A DNA stretch of 29,787 bases from a virus, in IMG/VR virus record IMGVR_UViG_3300025872_000216, positions 1-29,787 of that record; one strand, given 5' to 3'. The notes below the pieces were generated by a model. The model was not told where the DNA came from and searched no databases. It saw only the letters and a list, made by a program, of their open reading frames with translations. The first letter of the stretch is position 1; the number at the start of each line of letters is the position of its first letter. Shown here piece by piece: positions 12,114-21,585 of the stretch. Both the position numbers and the translations under genes were made by a program.

Positions 12114-13526
12114 ATGGCATTTAGAACACAGAAGATATCCCAGATGACTCCCAAGGGAGCTGACTTGGAAGCAACCGACCTCATCGAAGTATCCACCATT
12201 GAGAGTGGAAGCTACGTCACACGATCTATTACTGGTCAAGAACTCATCGACGCAATACCACCGACTACGATTGAATGGGGTGACATTGGCGGCACGTTGT
12301 CAAACCAGACCGACCTCAACACGGCATTGAATGGGAAAGTCCCCACCACTCGCACGCTAACAATAAACGGAACAACACAGGATTTATCTGCAAATAGAAC
12401 GTTTACGATACCTACTGATTTAACAGTCGGCACTACACCGATAGCTTCGGGTACAATAGGAAGAGTATTGTTTCAAGGTACGGGGAATGTGTTGCAGCAG
12501 AGTTCGTCTTTATTTTGGGACTCAACGAACAACCGCTTGGGGATTGGGACGAGCAGTCCGTTAAGTACATTTGAAGTTGTTGCAGGTTCTGACGCCAATG
12601 GAATTAAATTGCGTGGTAGGTCTGCGGATAACATCTCAAACTTTTTCTTTGCTTCGAATGATGGGGTAACTCAATACGGATATCTTCAGCATCGTTCTAC
12701 AGTTATGCGTTTGGTTAATAACGTTGGGGATTTAGAATTATGGAACGGGCCTAATATTGGCTCAACTGTTCAAAGAGCAACTTTATTTGGCGCAACGGGC
12801 AATCTTGCAATAAACACAACAACCGATGCAGGCTTCCGTTTAGACGTCAATGGTACTGCGAGGGTGCAGGGGAATGCGACTATTGTAGGCACGTCTTTAA
12901 GTAGCTTTTCGGTAAGCAACGGAGCAACTGCAATGATTCAAACTGCATCAAGTGGGATTGGTTCATCTGATTTTAGATTACGTTTATTTAACAACGGAAA
13001 CACGCAAACATTAGACCTTTATGGTTCGGGTGATTATGACCATCAATCTAAACACGCTTTTAGAACTAATGGAACTGAAAGGATGCGTATATTTTCCACA
13101 GGCAACGTCCTCATCAACACCACCACAGACGCAGGCTTTAGACTTGACGTTAACGGGACTGCGAGGGTGCAGGGTAACTTGACTTTAACGAGTGCGTTTC
13201 AGGTTAAATTCGCAAACAACAATAGATGGATAGGGCCGAGTGAGTTATATGCTGGAGTTCAAATATATGCAGCCGCTTCGGGTTCTGATGTAATACAAAT
13301 GACTGCAGGTCAGCAAGTACACATATCTTCAGCAGGTGGAATTACAACACAAACATCGTCAGTTTTACAAGTAGACTCCACCACCAAAGGCTTCCTACCC
13401 CCACGACAAACTCAGGCACAGCGTACCGCTATTGCCTCTCCAGCAGTTGGCCTCATTGTATATCAAACTGATTTGGCAGAAGGTTTGTATATTTACAAAT
13501 CAACAGGATGGACATTTGTAATATGA
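12114..13526 (+). CDS. Tail fibre / receptor-binding protein with internal repeats
   Basis: A 470-residue protein. The N-terminal ~75 residues (MAFRTQKISQMTPKGADLEATDL, TGQELIDAIPP) are the conserved virion-attachment type of Bacteroidota phage fibres. The long central part is repetitive beta-structure with phrases such as RLGIGTSSPLSTFEV and two identical 22-residue repeats (residues 233-254 and 334-355). The C-terminus (TTKGFLPPRQTQAQRTAI, GLIVYQTD, GLYIYKSTGW) is the typical fibre tip end. Codon style changes sharply near 12355, so the outer part was probably swapped in by recombination. It likely decides host range. A homing endonuclease follows in an ATGA overlap. Confidence 0.8.
   Translation: MAFRTQKISQMTPKGADLEATDLIEVSTIESGSYVTRSITGQELIDAIPPTTIEWGDIGGTLSNQTDLNTALNGKVPTTRTLTINGTTQDLSANRTFTIPTDLTVGTTPIASGTIGRVLFQGTGNVLQQSSSLFWDSTNNRLGIGTSSPLSTFEVVAGSDANGIKLRGRSADNISNFFFASNDGVTQYGYLQHRSTVMRLVNNVGDLELWNGPNIGSTVQRATLFGATGNLAINTTTDAGFRLDVNGTARVQGNATIVGTSLSSFSVSNGATAMIQTASSGIGSSDFRLRLFNNGNTQTLDLYGSGDYDHQSKHAFRTNGTERMRIFSTGNVLINTTTDAGFRLDVNGTARVQGNLTLTSAFQVKFANNNRWIGPSELYAGVQIYAAASGSDVIQMTAGQQVHISSAGGITTQTSSVLQVDSTTKGFLPPRQTQAQRTAIASPAVGLIVYQTDLAEGLYIYKSTGWTFVI
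12810..12875 (+). repeat. Fibre coding repeat, unit A
   Basis: It encodes 22 residues (INTTTDAGFRLDVNGTARVQGN) identical to those of unit B at 13113-13178. The DNA differs at 15 of 66 positions, all synonymous. The last third (ACTGCGAGGGTGCAGGG) is identical in both. Confidence 0.9.
13113..13178 (+). repeat. Fibre coding repeat, unit B
   Basis: The second copy of the 22-residue fibre repeat, 101 residues downstream of the first. All 15 nucleotide differences from unit A are silent, so the copies are old or codon-diverged but held constant in protein. Confidence 0.9.
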
Positions 13527-14083
13527 CGGGAATATATAAAATGACTTTTAGTAATAATCATTACTACATTGGTCAAGCATTAGATACTAACAGGAGGTTC
13601 TCACAACATAAAAGAGAACTCAAAAAAGGCACGCATTCTAACAGCAGGCTTCAAAACTGTTTTAATAAATATGGAGAGCCTAAGTTTGAGGTAATACACG
13701 AATGCACCAAAGAAGAATTAAATTCGATTGAGACAAAGTATTTGTTTGACAATGTAGATAATGAACTTTGCTGCAATATGTGCAGAAAAGGTAAAAGTCC
13801 AAAAGGCGTAAAAAGAACCGAAGAATATAAACAAAAAATTTCAGACTATCAGAGGTTGATAGGTAAGGTGAAACCTGTTTATATGTATACAAGGGACAAT
13901 ATGTTTTTAGTGGCAAAGTATGATTCTATTACTGATGCTACTAAAGCTATTGGATGTGGACCTAAAGATGTTCAGAAGTCCTGCAAATCAAATGGCAAGT
14001 ATAATGTAAAAGGATACAAATTCCTATTTGCGCAACCTGTTGACAATTTTATAAATCACATAGCACAAAAAGTAAAAATATGA
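13523..14083 (+). CDS. GIY-YIG homing endonuclease with NUMOD motifs
   Basis: A 186-residue protein from the ATG at 13523, which overlaps the fibre stop as ATGA; an in-frame ATG at 13508 would add five residues. GIY is at residues 3-5, YIG at 15-17, the conserved Arg at about 24-25 and the catalytic Glu in NSIETKYLFD near 70. After that come NUMOD3-like (KGKSPKGVKRTEEYKQKIS) and NUMOD1-like (YDSITDATKAIGC, KYNVKGYKF) DNA-binding motifs. It is AT-rich and out of place among structural genes, so it is a mobile free-standing homing gene. It probably helps spread the linked fibre segment. Confidence 0.9.
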   Translation: MTGIYKMTFSNNHYYIGQALDTNRRFSQHKRELKKGTHSNSRLQNCFNKYGEPKFEVIHECTKEELNSIETKYLFDNVDNELCCNMCRKGKSPKGVKRTEEYKQKISDYQRLIGKVKPVYMYTRDNMFLVAKYDSITDATKAIGCGPKDVQKSCKSNGKYNVKGYKFLFAQPVDNFINHIAQKVKI

Positions 14084-14349
14084 AAACACAACCAACACAA
14101 GGAGTAGCAATCGAGCCGATTGTATACCCACTAAACGCAGGAACGGCAACGCAAATGTCCGTCTTAATTCTTAACTTTACAACCGAAGCAACCACTTGCA
14201 CAACGTATTGGCAGTTGCTATCCGAAGACGGACTCCAACTTTCACAAGGTAACTACACTTTGACAGAGGAAGAGTTCGCAGCTTGGGGTCAAGATAACAA
14301 CTACGTGAACGAGGTCGTTGCTGCCGCTATTGGCGTAACTTTAATTTAA
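14080..14349 (+). CDS. Hypothetical tail-associated protein
   Basis: An 89-residue beta-rich protein (IEPIVYPLNAGTATQMSVLILNF, TYWQLLSEDGLQLSQGNYTLTEEEFAAW). The phrases resemble small accessory proteins found near fibre genes in Bacteroidota phages. The pattern W-x-L-L-x-E-D-G...L-x-x-G-x-Y-x-L-T-x-x-E-x-x-x-W is characteristic, though no function is known to me. Its start is coupled by ATGA to the endonuclease, and the codon style fits the imported fibre cassette rather than the tail genes downstream. Confidence 0.6.
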   Translation: MKTQPTQGVAIEPIVYPLNAGTATQMSVLILNFTTEATTCTTYWQLLSEDGLQLSQGNYTLTEEEFAAWGQDNNYVNEVVAAAIGVTLI

Positions 14350-14354
14350 GACGT

Positions 14355-14501
14355 ATGATTCAGCTCACTGAAGAGAATGTGAAAGCATTGGTAGAATTCG
14401 CCAATGAATTGCCAACCAAGTATGGTCTGCCATTGTTGCAGTTCATAGAGAAACTCAAAGAGAATGGCGCAGACAACCATAGCGAGTCCGCAGACGTTTA
14501 G
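14355..14501 (+). CDS. Small helical protein between fibre and tail-tip genes
   Basis: A 48-residue protein (starts MIQLTEENVKALVEFANELP, ends NHSESADV) starting 5 nt after the previous stop and overlapping the next gene by 38 nt. Mostly one long amphipathic helix. House codon style returns here, so it marks the right edge of the acquired cassette. Function unknown; a small tail accessory or chaperone would fit the place. Confidence 0.5.
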   Translation: MIQLTEENVKALVEFANELPTKYGLPLLQFIEKLKENGADNHSESADV

Positions 14502-15948
14502 TCCGGCATATAACCCACTCAAGTTCATCATCGATTCCACCAACAAATCATTGGCTGGCTTTCGATACATCTTTGATGTCTACGCTGCTGGAACGGCAAC
14601 CAAGATAGCGGAGTACAAGGTGCTCCCAACCTACGGCACTGGCTATGGCGAGGAGGACCTATCCAAGCTGCTCCAGAACCAGGTGAGCTGGGACCTCGAT
14701 ACAGAGCTCACATCCAACTATGGCGCACCGAATTCATTCTACGCATACGATGTCAAGGTCGGCGAGGAGTACGTCTATGAGGTAGCCTACACGAGTAGCC
14801 TCACTGATGCGAGTGGTAGCGTGCAGATAAACGTCACCAACTCATTCGCTGCTGGAGACCAGGTCATCATCACACAAGCTGATGGTGGTGCTGCTAACCC
14901 ACAGCTCGAAGGACTGCACACCGTGGTCAGTGCAACGGGCTCGGCATTCGTGGTCAACGTCAACTGGTCCACGATCACTGATGCGACCATCAATGGCTCG
15001 GTGAGTTATGCTGACAAGCGCAAGACCATCACCAGGGACATCACTCTCTTCGAAGACTACGGCGTATTCAATGGAGCGTTCAGATGGTTGGACTGGACAA
15101 CGTATGACAAGCTCGACTACAAGCTCAACACACCCACTGCATTGTGGCTGACCAACCAACCAACGGCAGACTTTTACTGCACATTGGGTCAAGACTTATA
15201 TCTCAACCTCCAGAATCCGAAAGGCACTGACCGAATCTACTTCGAGAACTCGAATGGTGCTGTGTTCTACAAGGCAGTCATCTCGAGTGCTGACATCCTT
15301 CAGGTGCCAGTGGGTCCGAACAACTATGGAATATTGGTGGGCACTGGAGACCTCATCGACAACACCGTTGAGTGGTATGATGTGTGGTTCAACAATGGAG
15401 CCACATTGCAAATCCAAGACTCTGTGAAGTACAGAATCTATCTCGACAGACGAGTGCTCATCTCCGAGTATCATGTGTTGTTCCTGGACCGATTAGGCTC
15501 GTGGTCATCATTCGCCTTCCAACTCAAATCATATGAGCGTGGTGAGGTGAGTCGTGAGATGTACAACCAAGATGTCGCTGGCTACGTCAACGCACTGGAC
15601 GAGTGGACCTACAAAACCGAGGAGTTCGGATTCAGAACATTCAACACCAACGTCACCAAGCGCATCGACCTCAACACGAACTGGATGACGCAGAACATGG
15701 CGACATACTTCGAAGAGCTGGTCACATCACCGCAGACCTTCCTCAAGATTGTCACCTACGTCACCACAGAGGATGGCATCCCACTCATTGATGAGGATGG
15801 TTGTCCGATTCACATCCCCGAGTCAACGGCATACCAGCCATGCATCGTGGACAACAACGCATACGAGATGCTCAACCAACGCAATAAGAATCTGATGCGC
15901 CACTCAATCACCGTGCGCCTCGCAAACCAGGACAACGTAAATGGTTAG
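14464..15948 (+). CDS. Tail tip / distal tail structural protein
   Basis: A 494-residue, beta-rich protein with no signal peptide. It contains strand-rich domains typical of tail-tip proteins (NPLKFIIDSTNKSLAGFRYIFDV at the N-terminus; GDQVIITQADGG in a small middle domain; ISEYHVLFLDRLGSWSSFAF and an EEFGFRTFNTNVTKRIDLNTNWM region toward the C-terminus). Together with the next, 904-residue gene, it sits directly upstream of the tape measure, where tip genes are expected in this reversed order. The exact role (distal tail, hub or adapter for the fibre) is not determined. Confidence 0.65.
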   Translation: MAQTTIASPQTFSPAYNPLKFIIDSTNKSLAGFRYIFDVYAAGTATKIAEYKVLPTYGTGYGEEDLSKLLQNQVSWDLDTELTSNYGAPNSFYAYDVKVGEEYVYEVAYTSSLTDASGSVQINVTNSFAAGDQVIITQADGGAANPQLEGLHTVVSATGSAFVVNVNWSTITDATINGSVSYADKRKTITRDITLFEDYGVFNGAFRWLDWTTYDKLDYKLNTPTALWLTNQPTADFYCTLGQDLYLNLQNPKGTDRIYFENSNGAVFYKAVISSADILQVPVGPNNYGILVGTGDLIDNTVEWYDVWFNNGATLQIQDSVKYRIYLDRRVLISEYHVLFLDRLGSWSSFAFQLKSYERGEVSREMYNQDVAGYVNALDEWTYKTEEFGFRTFNTNVTKRIDLNTNWMTQNMATYFEELVTSPQTFLKIVTYVTTEDGIPLIDEDGCPIHIPESTAYQPCIVDNNAYEMLNQRNKNLMRHSITVRLANQDNVNG

Positions 15949-18655
15949 AATACAACTTGAGAATGGATTCCTTGATGTGAAGGAGGGGACAGTCTTTCCT
16001 TTGAACTTTGCTGTCGGAGATATCCGTGACCTCACCAAGCGCAGCGGAGCGTTCTCCAAGACCATTACTTTGGTGGGTAGCAAGAACAACCACGAGCTGC
16101 TCAACCACTACTATGATGTCAACATCTCGGCTGGCACATTCAACATCAACGCACTGACCAAATGCAGCGTGATTCAAAACAACGTGCCCATCATGGAGGA
16201 TGCGCTGCTTCAGTTGCTATCGGTCAACAAGAATCAGCAGACAGATGCCTATGAGCAAGCTGTCGAGTATGAGGTCCTGATAAAGGACACAAGGGTGGAG
16301 TTCTTCACAGCCATCGCCAACAAGGAGCTGACTGACCTCGACTTCACTGACCTCAACCATACCTTCTCGGCTGCTGATATCGTGGGAACATTCAGTAACA
16401 CTGTCACTGAGGGCTTCAAGTATGTGCTGCCATACGACACCGACAACATCTACAACGTGCGCCAGATGAAGCCAGCCATCTACGCCAAGACATACCTTGA
16501 CCGCATCTTCGCCACCGCTGGCTTCCAATACGAGTGGAGTGACTTGGCTGCGGCTCGCTTCGACAAGCTGCTGATTCCTTACAATGGGGACAGCAATACA
16601 TTCGACACCGCTGATTATTTGGTGGAGGCAACCATCAATGGTATTCAGCAAGAGACTCTGACCAACTCATTCGGCTCATATGATGACGTAAGCGGATGGA
16701 CTGAAATCACTGACGTGCAAGGTTCATTCAATCCAACCACTGGAGTCTACACGATACCTATCACCACGAGCTCAACTGCTGGTGAGGGATACACCATTGA
16801 ATATGAGGTTGACTATGAATTCTATGTTGACAACACCAACACTGTTAATGTGTACAATATGTACAACGGATACAGCGCAAGACCGAGAATTGCAGTCAGC
16901 GTGGAAGGATATCAAGACCAGTTATCGAATGTGGATAACTACCAAGTCATTGGCACTGGCTTCACATTGGCACCAGGAATTCACAACTTCTCACCAGCGG
17001 CATCTGGTATCAAGAACGGCAACTTGATTGCTATGCAGAACGCATCTGGTTCACTTGAGATTCTTGCTGCCGATGAGCTCAAGATTCAAATCGGAGTGCA
17101 GCAGGTATTCACTGCGTGGTTCACCAACACTGTATTCCCATACACACCAGCACCCGACCCAGTATACTCGGTATTCAAGGTTAACAGCCTTCGAGTGCGC
17201 ATCCTTCCAACAGCCAACATCCAAGTGATTGGTGGCATCCTGGACATCAACCAATATGTGCCACTCAAAATCAAGCAGAGCGACTATGTGAAGTCTATCT
17301 TCCAGATGTACAATCTCTACGCTGATACGGACACAGACCAACCCAACAAGCTCATCCTTCGCCATCGTGACGAATACTATGACAGCGGAGCAGAGAAGGA
17401 TTGGTCGCAGAAGCTGATGAAGGACAGAGAGCAGAATCTCATCTTCCTACCCGACCTCACTGCCAAGAAACTCAAGCTCACATACAAGGCAGACAATGAC
17501 TCTCCGAATGTAGTGTACACCCAGATGACTGACGAGATTTATGGTCAGCTCGAGTACACCTTCGAAAATGAGTACGTCAGAGACACCGACACCAAGGAGC
17601 TCATCTTCTCACCGACTCCAGTGGTTGCCACCACATTCGATGCCTATGTGCCAGCCTTGAATGGTGAAGCACCAAAGACCAACATCCGCATCCTGTATGA
17701 TGGTGGCGAGCAGACGTGCGGCTCATGGGACCTCATTGAGTATGGCACAACGGGTGAGCTCGGCATCACTACCTATCCGATGCTCGGTCACTTCGATGAT
17801 GCGCTCACACCTACATTCGACATCAACTTCGCAACGTGCGACTATTACTACTATTCACCGACCACGCTAACTGCCAACACGCTGTACAATCTCTACTGGA
17901 GACGAACAGTCAACCAGATAAACGTGGGCAAGATGTTGGTGGCTTACTTCCATTTGACCGAGGCTGACATTCAGACGCTCAAGCTCAATGACAAGATTCG
18001 CATCGACAACTCATGGTGGAACATCAACAAGGTCATCGACTATGATGCCAATGCAGAGGTGCCAACCAAGGTGGAACTAATCAGCATCGACACCGAGATT
18101 GAGCTCGCTCCATTTGTAACGAATCCAGGCACACCAGTATCACCACCCATCACTGCTGCATCTCGTGAGTCAAATCTTGAAACACGATCAACAGAGGCAA
18201 ACGTCAACCTTTCTGGCATCGATGTCATCGTGCGTGGTGAGGGCAACAACATCGGTGATGGTCTGCGTGGCTTGGTCATCGGTGACAACAAGACGCTTCA
18301 GGAGGATGGAATCATCACGCCTCGAATCAATGGAGCGGCTGCTGTGGAGCAGACTTATGTGGCGTTACTAACGCAGAGCGGAACTACTGACCCGAGCGCA
18401 GTTGTTTTATCCGACAACATCGGTCAAGTAGTTTGGACTCGCACGTTGAAGGGCAACTACCTCGGCACTCCTATCACCCCATTCGATGCTCTAAACACTT
18501 TCGTCATAATCGGCAATGTAGAGCATGACCACCTTGCATCTGCATTTGTCAACAGCGATGGCAACATTGTGGTCAAGACAACCAACACATCGAATCATCA
18601 GCACGAAGATGATAAATTGTTAAACTCACCAATCGAAGTCAGAATATATGGCTAA
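15941..18655 (+). CDS. Large tail-tip / baseplate hub-like protein
   Basis: A 904-residue structural protein, the largest in the genome. The N-terminus (FPLNFAVGDIRDLTKRSGAFSKTITLVGSKNNHELLNHYYDVNI) is a conserved signature of large tail proteins in Bacteroidota siphophages. The middle holds hub-like beta domains (YVPLKIKQSDYVKSIFQMYNL, YTFENEYVRDT). The C-terminal 150 residues (TRSTEANVNLSGIDVIVRGEGN, LRGLVIGDNKTLQEDG) look like a repetitive fibre-type extension. It overlaps the previous gene by 8 nt and the tape measure by 8 nt. A hub joining the tail tube to fibres is the likely role; no enzymatic motif was noticed. Confidence 0.65.
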   Translation: MVRIQLENGFLDVKEGTVFPLNFAVGDIRDLTKRSGAFSKTITLVGSKNNHELLNHYYDVNISAGTFNINALTKCSVIQNNVPIMEDALLQLLSVNKNQQTDAYEQAVEYEVLIKDTRVEFFTAIANKELTDLDFTDLNHTFSAADIVGTFSNTVTEGFKYVLPYDTDNIYNVRQMKPAIYAKTYLDRIFATAGFQYEWSDLAAARFDKLLIPYNGDSNTFDTADYLVEATINGIQQETLTNSFGSYDDVSGWTEITDVQGSFNPTTGVYTIPITTSSTAGEGYTIEYEVDYEFYVDNTNTVNVYNMYNGYSARPRIAVSVEGYQDQLSNVDNYQVIGTGFTLAPGIHNFSPAASGIKNGNLIAMQNASGSLEILAADELKIQIGVQQVFTAWFTNTVFPYTPAPDPVYSVFKVNSLRVRILPTANIQVIGGILDINQYVPLKIKQSDYVKSIFQMYNLYADTDTDQPNKLILRHRDEYYDSGAEKDWSQKLMKDREQNLIFLPDLTAKKLKLTYKADNDSPNVVYTQMTDEIYGQLEYTFENEYVRDTDTKELIFSPTPVVATTFDAYVPALNGEAPKTNIRILYDGGEQTCGSWDLIEYGTTGELGITTYPMLGHFDDALTPTFDINFATCDYYYYSPTTLTANTLYNLYWRRTVNQINVGKMLVAYFHLTEADIQTLKLNDKIRIDNSWWNINKVIDYDANAEVPTKVELISIDTEIELAPFVTNPGTPVSPPITAASRESNLETRSTEANVNLSGIDVIVRGEGNNIGDGLRGLVIGDNKTLQEDGIITPRINGAAAVEQTYVALLTQSGTTDPSAVVLSDNIGQVVWTRTLKGNYLGTPITPFDALNTFVIIGNVEHDHLASAFVNSDGNIVVKTTNTSNHQHEDDKLLNSPIEVRIYG

Positions 18656-20699
18656 TGAAATAGAAATACCTCTCAAGCTCTCGGGTGTTCAGTCACTCAA
18701 GGCAGAGCTCCGCTCACTCAAGGCAGCCATTGCTGAAGCATCTGACCCAGAACAAATGGCGGCTCTCGCTGCCAGAGCTGGTGAGGTAGCGGATAGAATT
18801 AAGGATGCCAACGATGCTGTGAATGTGTTCGCATCTGGTTCGAAATTTGAGCAAATCAGCAACTCATTTGGTGGCATCCGTGACTCATTGATGTCACTTG
18901 ACTTCGAAGAGGCATCAACCAAAGCACAAACATTCAGCAAGACTCTCGGCTCATTGAATGCCGCTGACATCAGCAAGGGATTGAAAGGTCTCACGAGCAC
19001 TGTCACAACTATGGGTGGCGCATTCGTTAAGCTGGGAATGCAACTTCTCGTGAATCCAATTTTCTTACTTGCTGCTGTCATCACCGCAATCGTGGTTGCA
19101 GTAGTTGCTTTCTTGAAAAAAATTGGTGTACTTGATAAGATATTCAATGCCATCAATGCGGCACTGAAGCCATTGATTGATGGATTCAAGCAACTGACTG
19201 AATGGTTGGGATTGAGTACGGCTGCATCAGATGACGCAGCGGAAAAGGTCAAAGCCAACAATGAGAAGATTGTTGCATCTTCCAAAGAAAGAGCTGAAGC
19301 ACAAAGCAAGTCAATCGACCAAGAGATTCAGCTTGCTCAATCATTAGGCAAAGAAACAACTGACCTCGAAATTGAAAAGACAAAGGTCACAGAAAGAGAG
19401 TCAAAAAAGCGATTGAAGCAAACGCAGAAGGACCTCAAAGAATTGGGTGACAAGGTTGGGACATTGGCAGAACAAGAAAGAGCCAGACTCAAGAAACAAC
19501 TCAAGGAAGAGAATGCACTCATCCGTCAGGCACAGGTTGATCGTAAGGTCATCCTAAACAAAGCCGCCAAAGAGGATGCGGATGAAGCGAAAGAAAAGGC
19601 GGCAAAGGATGCTGAAGATGCAAAGAAAAGAGCTGAAGATGCAGCCAAGGCATACCGAGAAGGAAGAACAGCGATTCAAAAAGAGATTGCCGCAGCCAAT
19701 AAGTTGGTTGTCGATTCTGGCAAGACACAACAGCAGAAAGAAATTGATGATGTCAAGGCTAAATATGATGCTCTCATCAAGGAAGCTAAAAAATATAAGC
19801 AAGATACTACTGCACTTAAAGCAGCAGAAAAGTTGGAGATTGATGCTATCAACAAAGCTGCCGCTGATGCTGAACTTGAAATACAAAAGAATCTCGCAAA
19901 GCAATTAGCTGATTTCAGAAATGAAGAGCTCGACAGAGCAGAAGCAATCCAGGAGCAAGCATATCAATCCGGACTGACTGCTCGCCAAAAAGAAATTGAA
20001 GAGCGCACCTACTACTATGATAACTTAATTGCTGAAGCCAACCGATATGGTGTTGATACCAAAGTATTTGAAGAGCAACGCAGAAAGGAACTCGCTGACA
20101 TTAACAAGAAATTTGACGACCAAGAGAAACAAGTTGCACTTGAAAAGATAGCTCAAGAACAAGCCATCAGAGATGCCAAGATTGAGATTGCATCTTCAGT
20201 TGCTCAAGGACTTGGTGCTATTGGTGAGGCATTCATCAAGGACCAAGAGAAGCTCGAGAAATTCAACAAGGCGCAAGCACTTATACAGATAGGTATCGAC
20301 ACAGCCAAAGCAATCAGTTCATTGGTTGCGATGTCTCAAGCCAACCCACTCAACTCGGTAACTGCTGGTGCGGCTGGTCTTGCTCAATACGCTGCTGGTA
20401 TCGTTCAGATTGTGACCAACATTGCGAAGGCGAAGTCAATCTTGATGAACCCAACCAACACATCTGCGGCATCTGCTGGAGGAGGTGGTGGAACAAGCAG
20501 CAGCGCAAGCGGAGGTTCATCCGTTCCATCATTCGTACCTGGCAACCTATTCGGTCAAGGCAACGCAGCGAACAACGTAACCGCACCAACTGGCATGGAG
20601 TCAGGTCAGAATATCACTGTCACTGCTGTGGTGAGTGAGACAGAAATCACAGCCACGCAGAACAAGGTCAACAAAATCATGAAAAATTCAGTATTATGA
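18648..20699 (+). CDS. Tail tape measure protein
   Basis: A 683-residue protein. The N-terminus has helical repeats (LKAELRSLKAAIAEASDPEQ). A hydrophobic segment lies at about residues 137-156 (IFLLAAVITAIVVAVVAFL). A very long Ala/Lys/Glu coiled-coil region runs from about 200 to 520, then a second hydrophobic stretch near 560-600 and a glycine/serine-rich tail (SAGGGGGTSSSASGG). These are the marks of a tape measure, which sets tail length and helps pass DNA through the membrane. At about 1.5 angstroms per residue it predicts a tail near 100 nm. Confidence 0.85.
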   Translation: MANEIEIPLKLSGVQSLKAELRSLKAAIAEASDPEQMAALAARAGEVADRIKDANDAVNVFASGSKFEQISNSFGGIRDSLMSLDFEEASTKAQTFSKTLGSLNAADISKGLKGLTSTVTTMGGAFVKLGMQLLVNPIFLLAAVITAIVVAVVAFLKKIGVLDKIFNAINAALKPLIDGFKQLTEWLGLSTAASDDAAEKVKANNEKIVASSKERAEAQSKSIDQEIQLAQSLGKETTDLEIEKTKVTERESKKRLKQTQKDLKELGDKVGTLAEQERARLKKQLKEENALIRQAQVDRKVILNKAAKEDADEAKEKAAKDAEDAKKRAEDAAKAYREGRTAIQKEIAAANKLVVDSGKTQQQKEIDDVKAKYDALIKEAKKYKQDTTALKAAEKLEIDAINKAAADAELEIQKNLAKQLADFRNEELDRAEAIQEQAYQSGLTARQKEIEERTYYYDNLIAEANRYGVDTKVFEEQRRKELADINKKFDDQEKQVALEKIAQEQAIRDAKIEIASSVAQGLGAIGEAFIKDQEKLEKFNKAQALIQIGIDTAKAISSLVAMSQANPLNSVTAGAAGLAQYAAGIVQIVTNIAKAKSILMNPTNTSAASAGGGGGTSSSASGGSSVPSFVPGNLFGQGNAANNVTAPTGMESGQNITVTAVVSETEITATQNKVNKIMKNSVL

Positions 20700-21145
20700 T
20701 AAGCTATCAAGCACTCGTTAACGAAATCATTGCATTCTACAATGCCCATCTTCAGGTCAAAAAGGTAGGCTCTGACTTCAAAGAGCAGCTCTTCAACTTC
20801 GCCACCAAGGATGAGAAGTATCCGATTGTATACATCGTGCCAGTGGATGCGATTCCAACCGAGAACACCAATGACTTCACGCTTGAGATTTATTGCTTCG
20901 ACATCATCCAAAAAGACCGTGCCAACATCAATGTCATCTTGAGTGACTGTCACCAGATTCTCATGGACTTGTATTTGAACTACACATTCAGCCTCAATGA
21001 TCGTGATTTTGATGTGGTCGGATTCCCAGCTCTCGTGCCGCTCAACAATGACCTCCTCGACTACGCTGCTGGATGGTTGATGACCATCACATTCACCATG
21101 GATTCATGGACCGATTGCCAGATTCCTAAACAAATCGGGGACTAA
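20696..21145 (+). CDS. Probable tail completion / terminator-like protein
   Basis: A 149-residue alpha/beta protein (MISYQALVNEIIAFYNAHLQ, YPIVYIVPVDAIPTENTNDFTLEIYCFDI, GWLMTITFTMDSW). An N-terminal helix, then paired strands with a central helix, is the general pattern of tail terminator proteins that cap the tail tube. It is coupled to the tape measure by ATGA and followed by another neck-like gene. The assignment rests on pattern and place only; some Bacteroidota phages carry the same gene without assigned function. Confidence 0.45.
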   Translation: MISYQALVNEIIAFYNAHLQVKKVGSDFKEQLFNFATKDEKYPIVYIVPVDAIPTENTNDFTLEIYCFDIIQKDRANINVILSDCHQILMDLYLNYTFSLNDRDFDVVGFPALVPLNNDLLDYAAGWLMTITFTMDSWTDCQIPKQIGD

Positions 21146-21157
21146 TTGCAATATAAG
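21127..21157 (+). promoter_or_regulatory. Late promoter candidate 2
   Basis: TAAACA (21127-21132), 15 bp, then GCAATATAAG (21148-21157), two bases before the ATG at 21160. Same layout as the sites at 12082, 22834 and 25404. The upstream box lies inside the end of the preceding gene. Confidence 0.6.
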
Positions 21158-21159
21158 TA

Positions 21160-21585
21160 ATGGCACGCTACGCAAACACTGGAGAGTACAACTTCAAATA
21201 TCCTTTGAGAAGGCGAGTCGCCAACACTCTCAAGAAAGTCATCAAGGATGAGGCACTCATCGACACATACACCTTGTATGATTCTGTGCGTATCAACGCC
21301 AAGGTGACAACCGAGGGCAACCTACGCATTCAGATTGTTGCTGCCTATTATTTTGGCTACCTAAACAATGGCACAGCAACCATCGCTCCATTCGATTTGG
21401 TGCAGAAATTCAACAACGCACTTGAGATGAATGGATTGATTGCTGAAATGTACGGAATGTATGTCGCTGACTTGGCGCAGAAGTTCCCTATCCTTGAGCT
21501 CGGTAATCTATTGCGTAAAAAACCAAAAGTCATCTATGACTTCGAGCCGCTATTCGGTGAATTCAACTACTCACTGGACTACTAA
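21160..21585 (+). CDS. Possible head-tail joining (gp10-like) protein
   Basis: A 141-residue protein. A basic N-terminus (YPLRRRVANTLKKVIKD) is followed by DSVRINAKVTTEGNLRIQIVAAYYFGYLNNGTATIAPFDLV. This resembles the pattern of HK97 gp10-type neck proteins: a strand pair, Y-x-x-Y-L-x-x-G-T, then P-F. It has its own late promoter candidate and its stop overlaps the stop of the convergent minus-strand gene (21582) by four bases, leaving no room for a terminator. Call by weak pattern only. Confidence 0.4.
   Translation: MARYANTGEYNFKYPLRRRVANTLKKVIKDEALIDTYTLYDSVRINAKVTTEGNLRIQIVAAYYFGYLNNGTATIAPFDLVQKFNNALEMNGLIAEMYGMYVADLAQKFPILELGNLLRKKPKVIYDFEPLFGEFNYSLDY

Noticed and set aside
18689-19309. 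Long minus-strand open frame opposite the tape measure
   Set aside because: A composition effect of the Ala/Lys-rich plus-strand gene; no leader, no homologous motif and Ser/Leu-rich shadow sequence.
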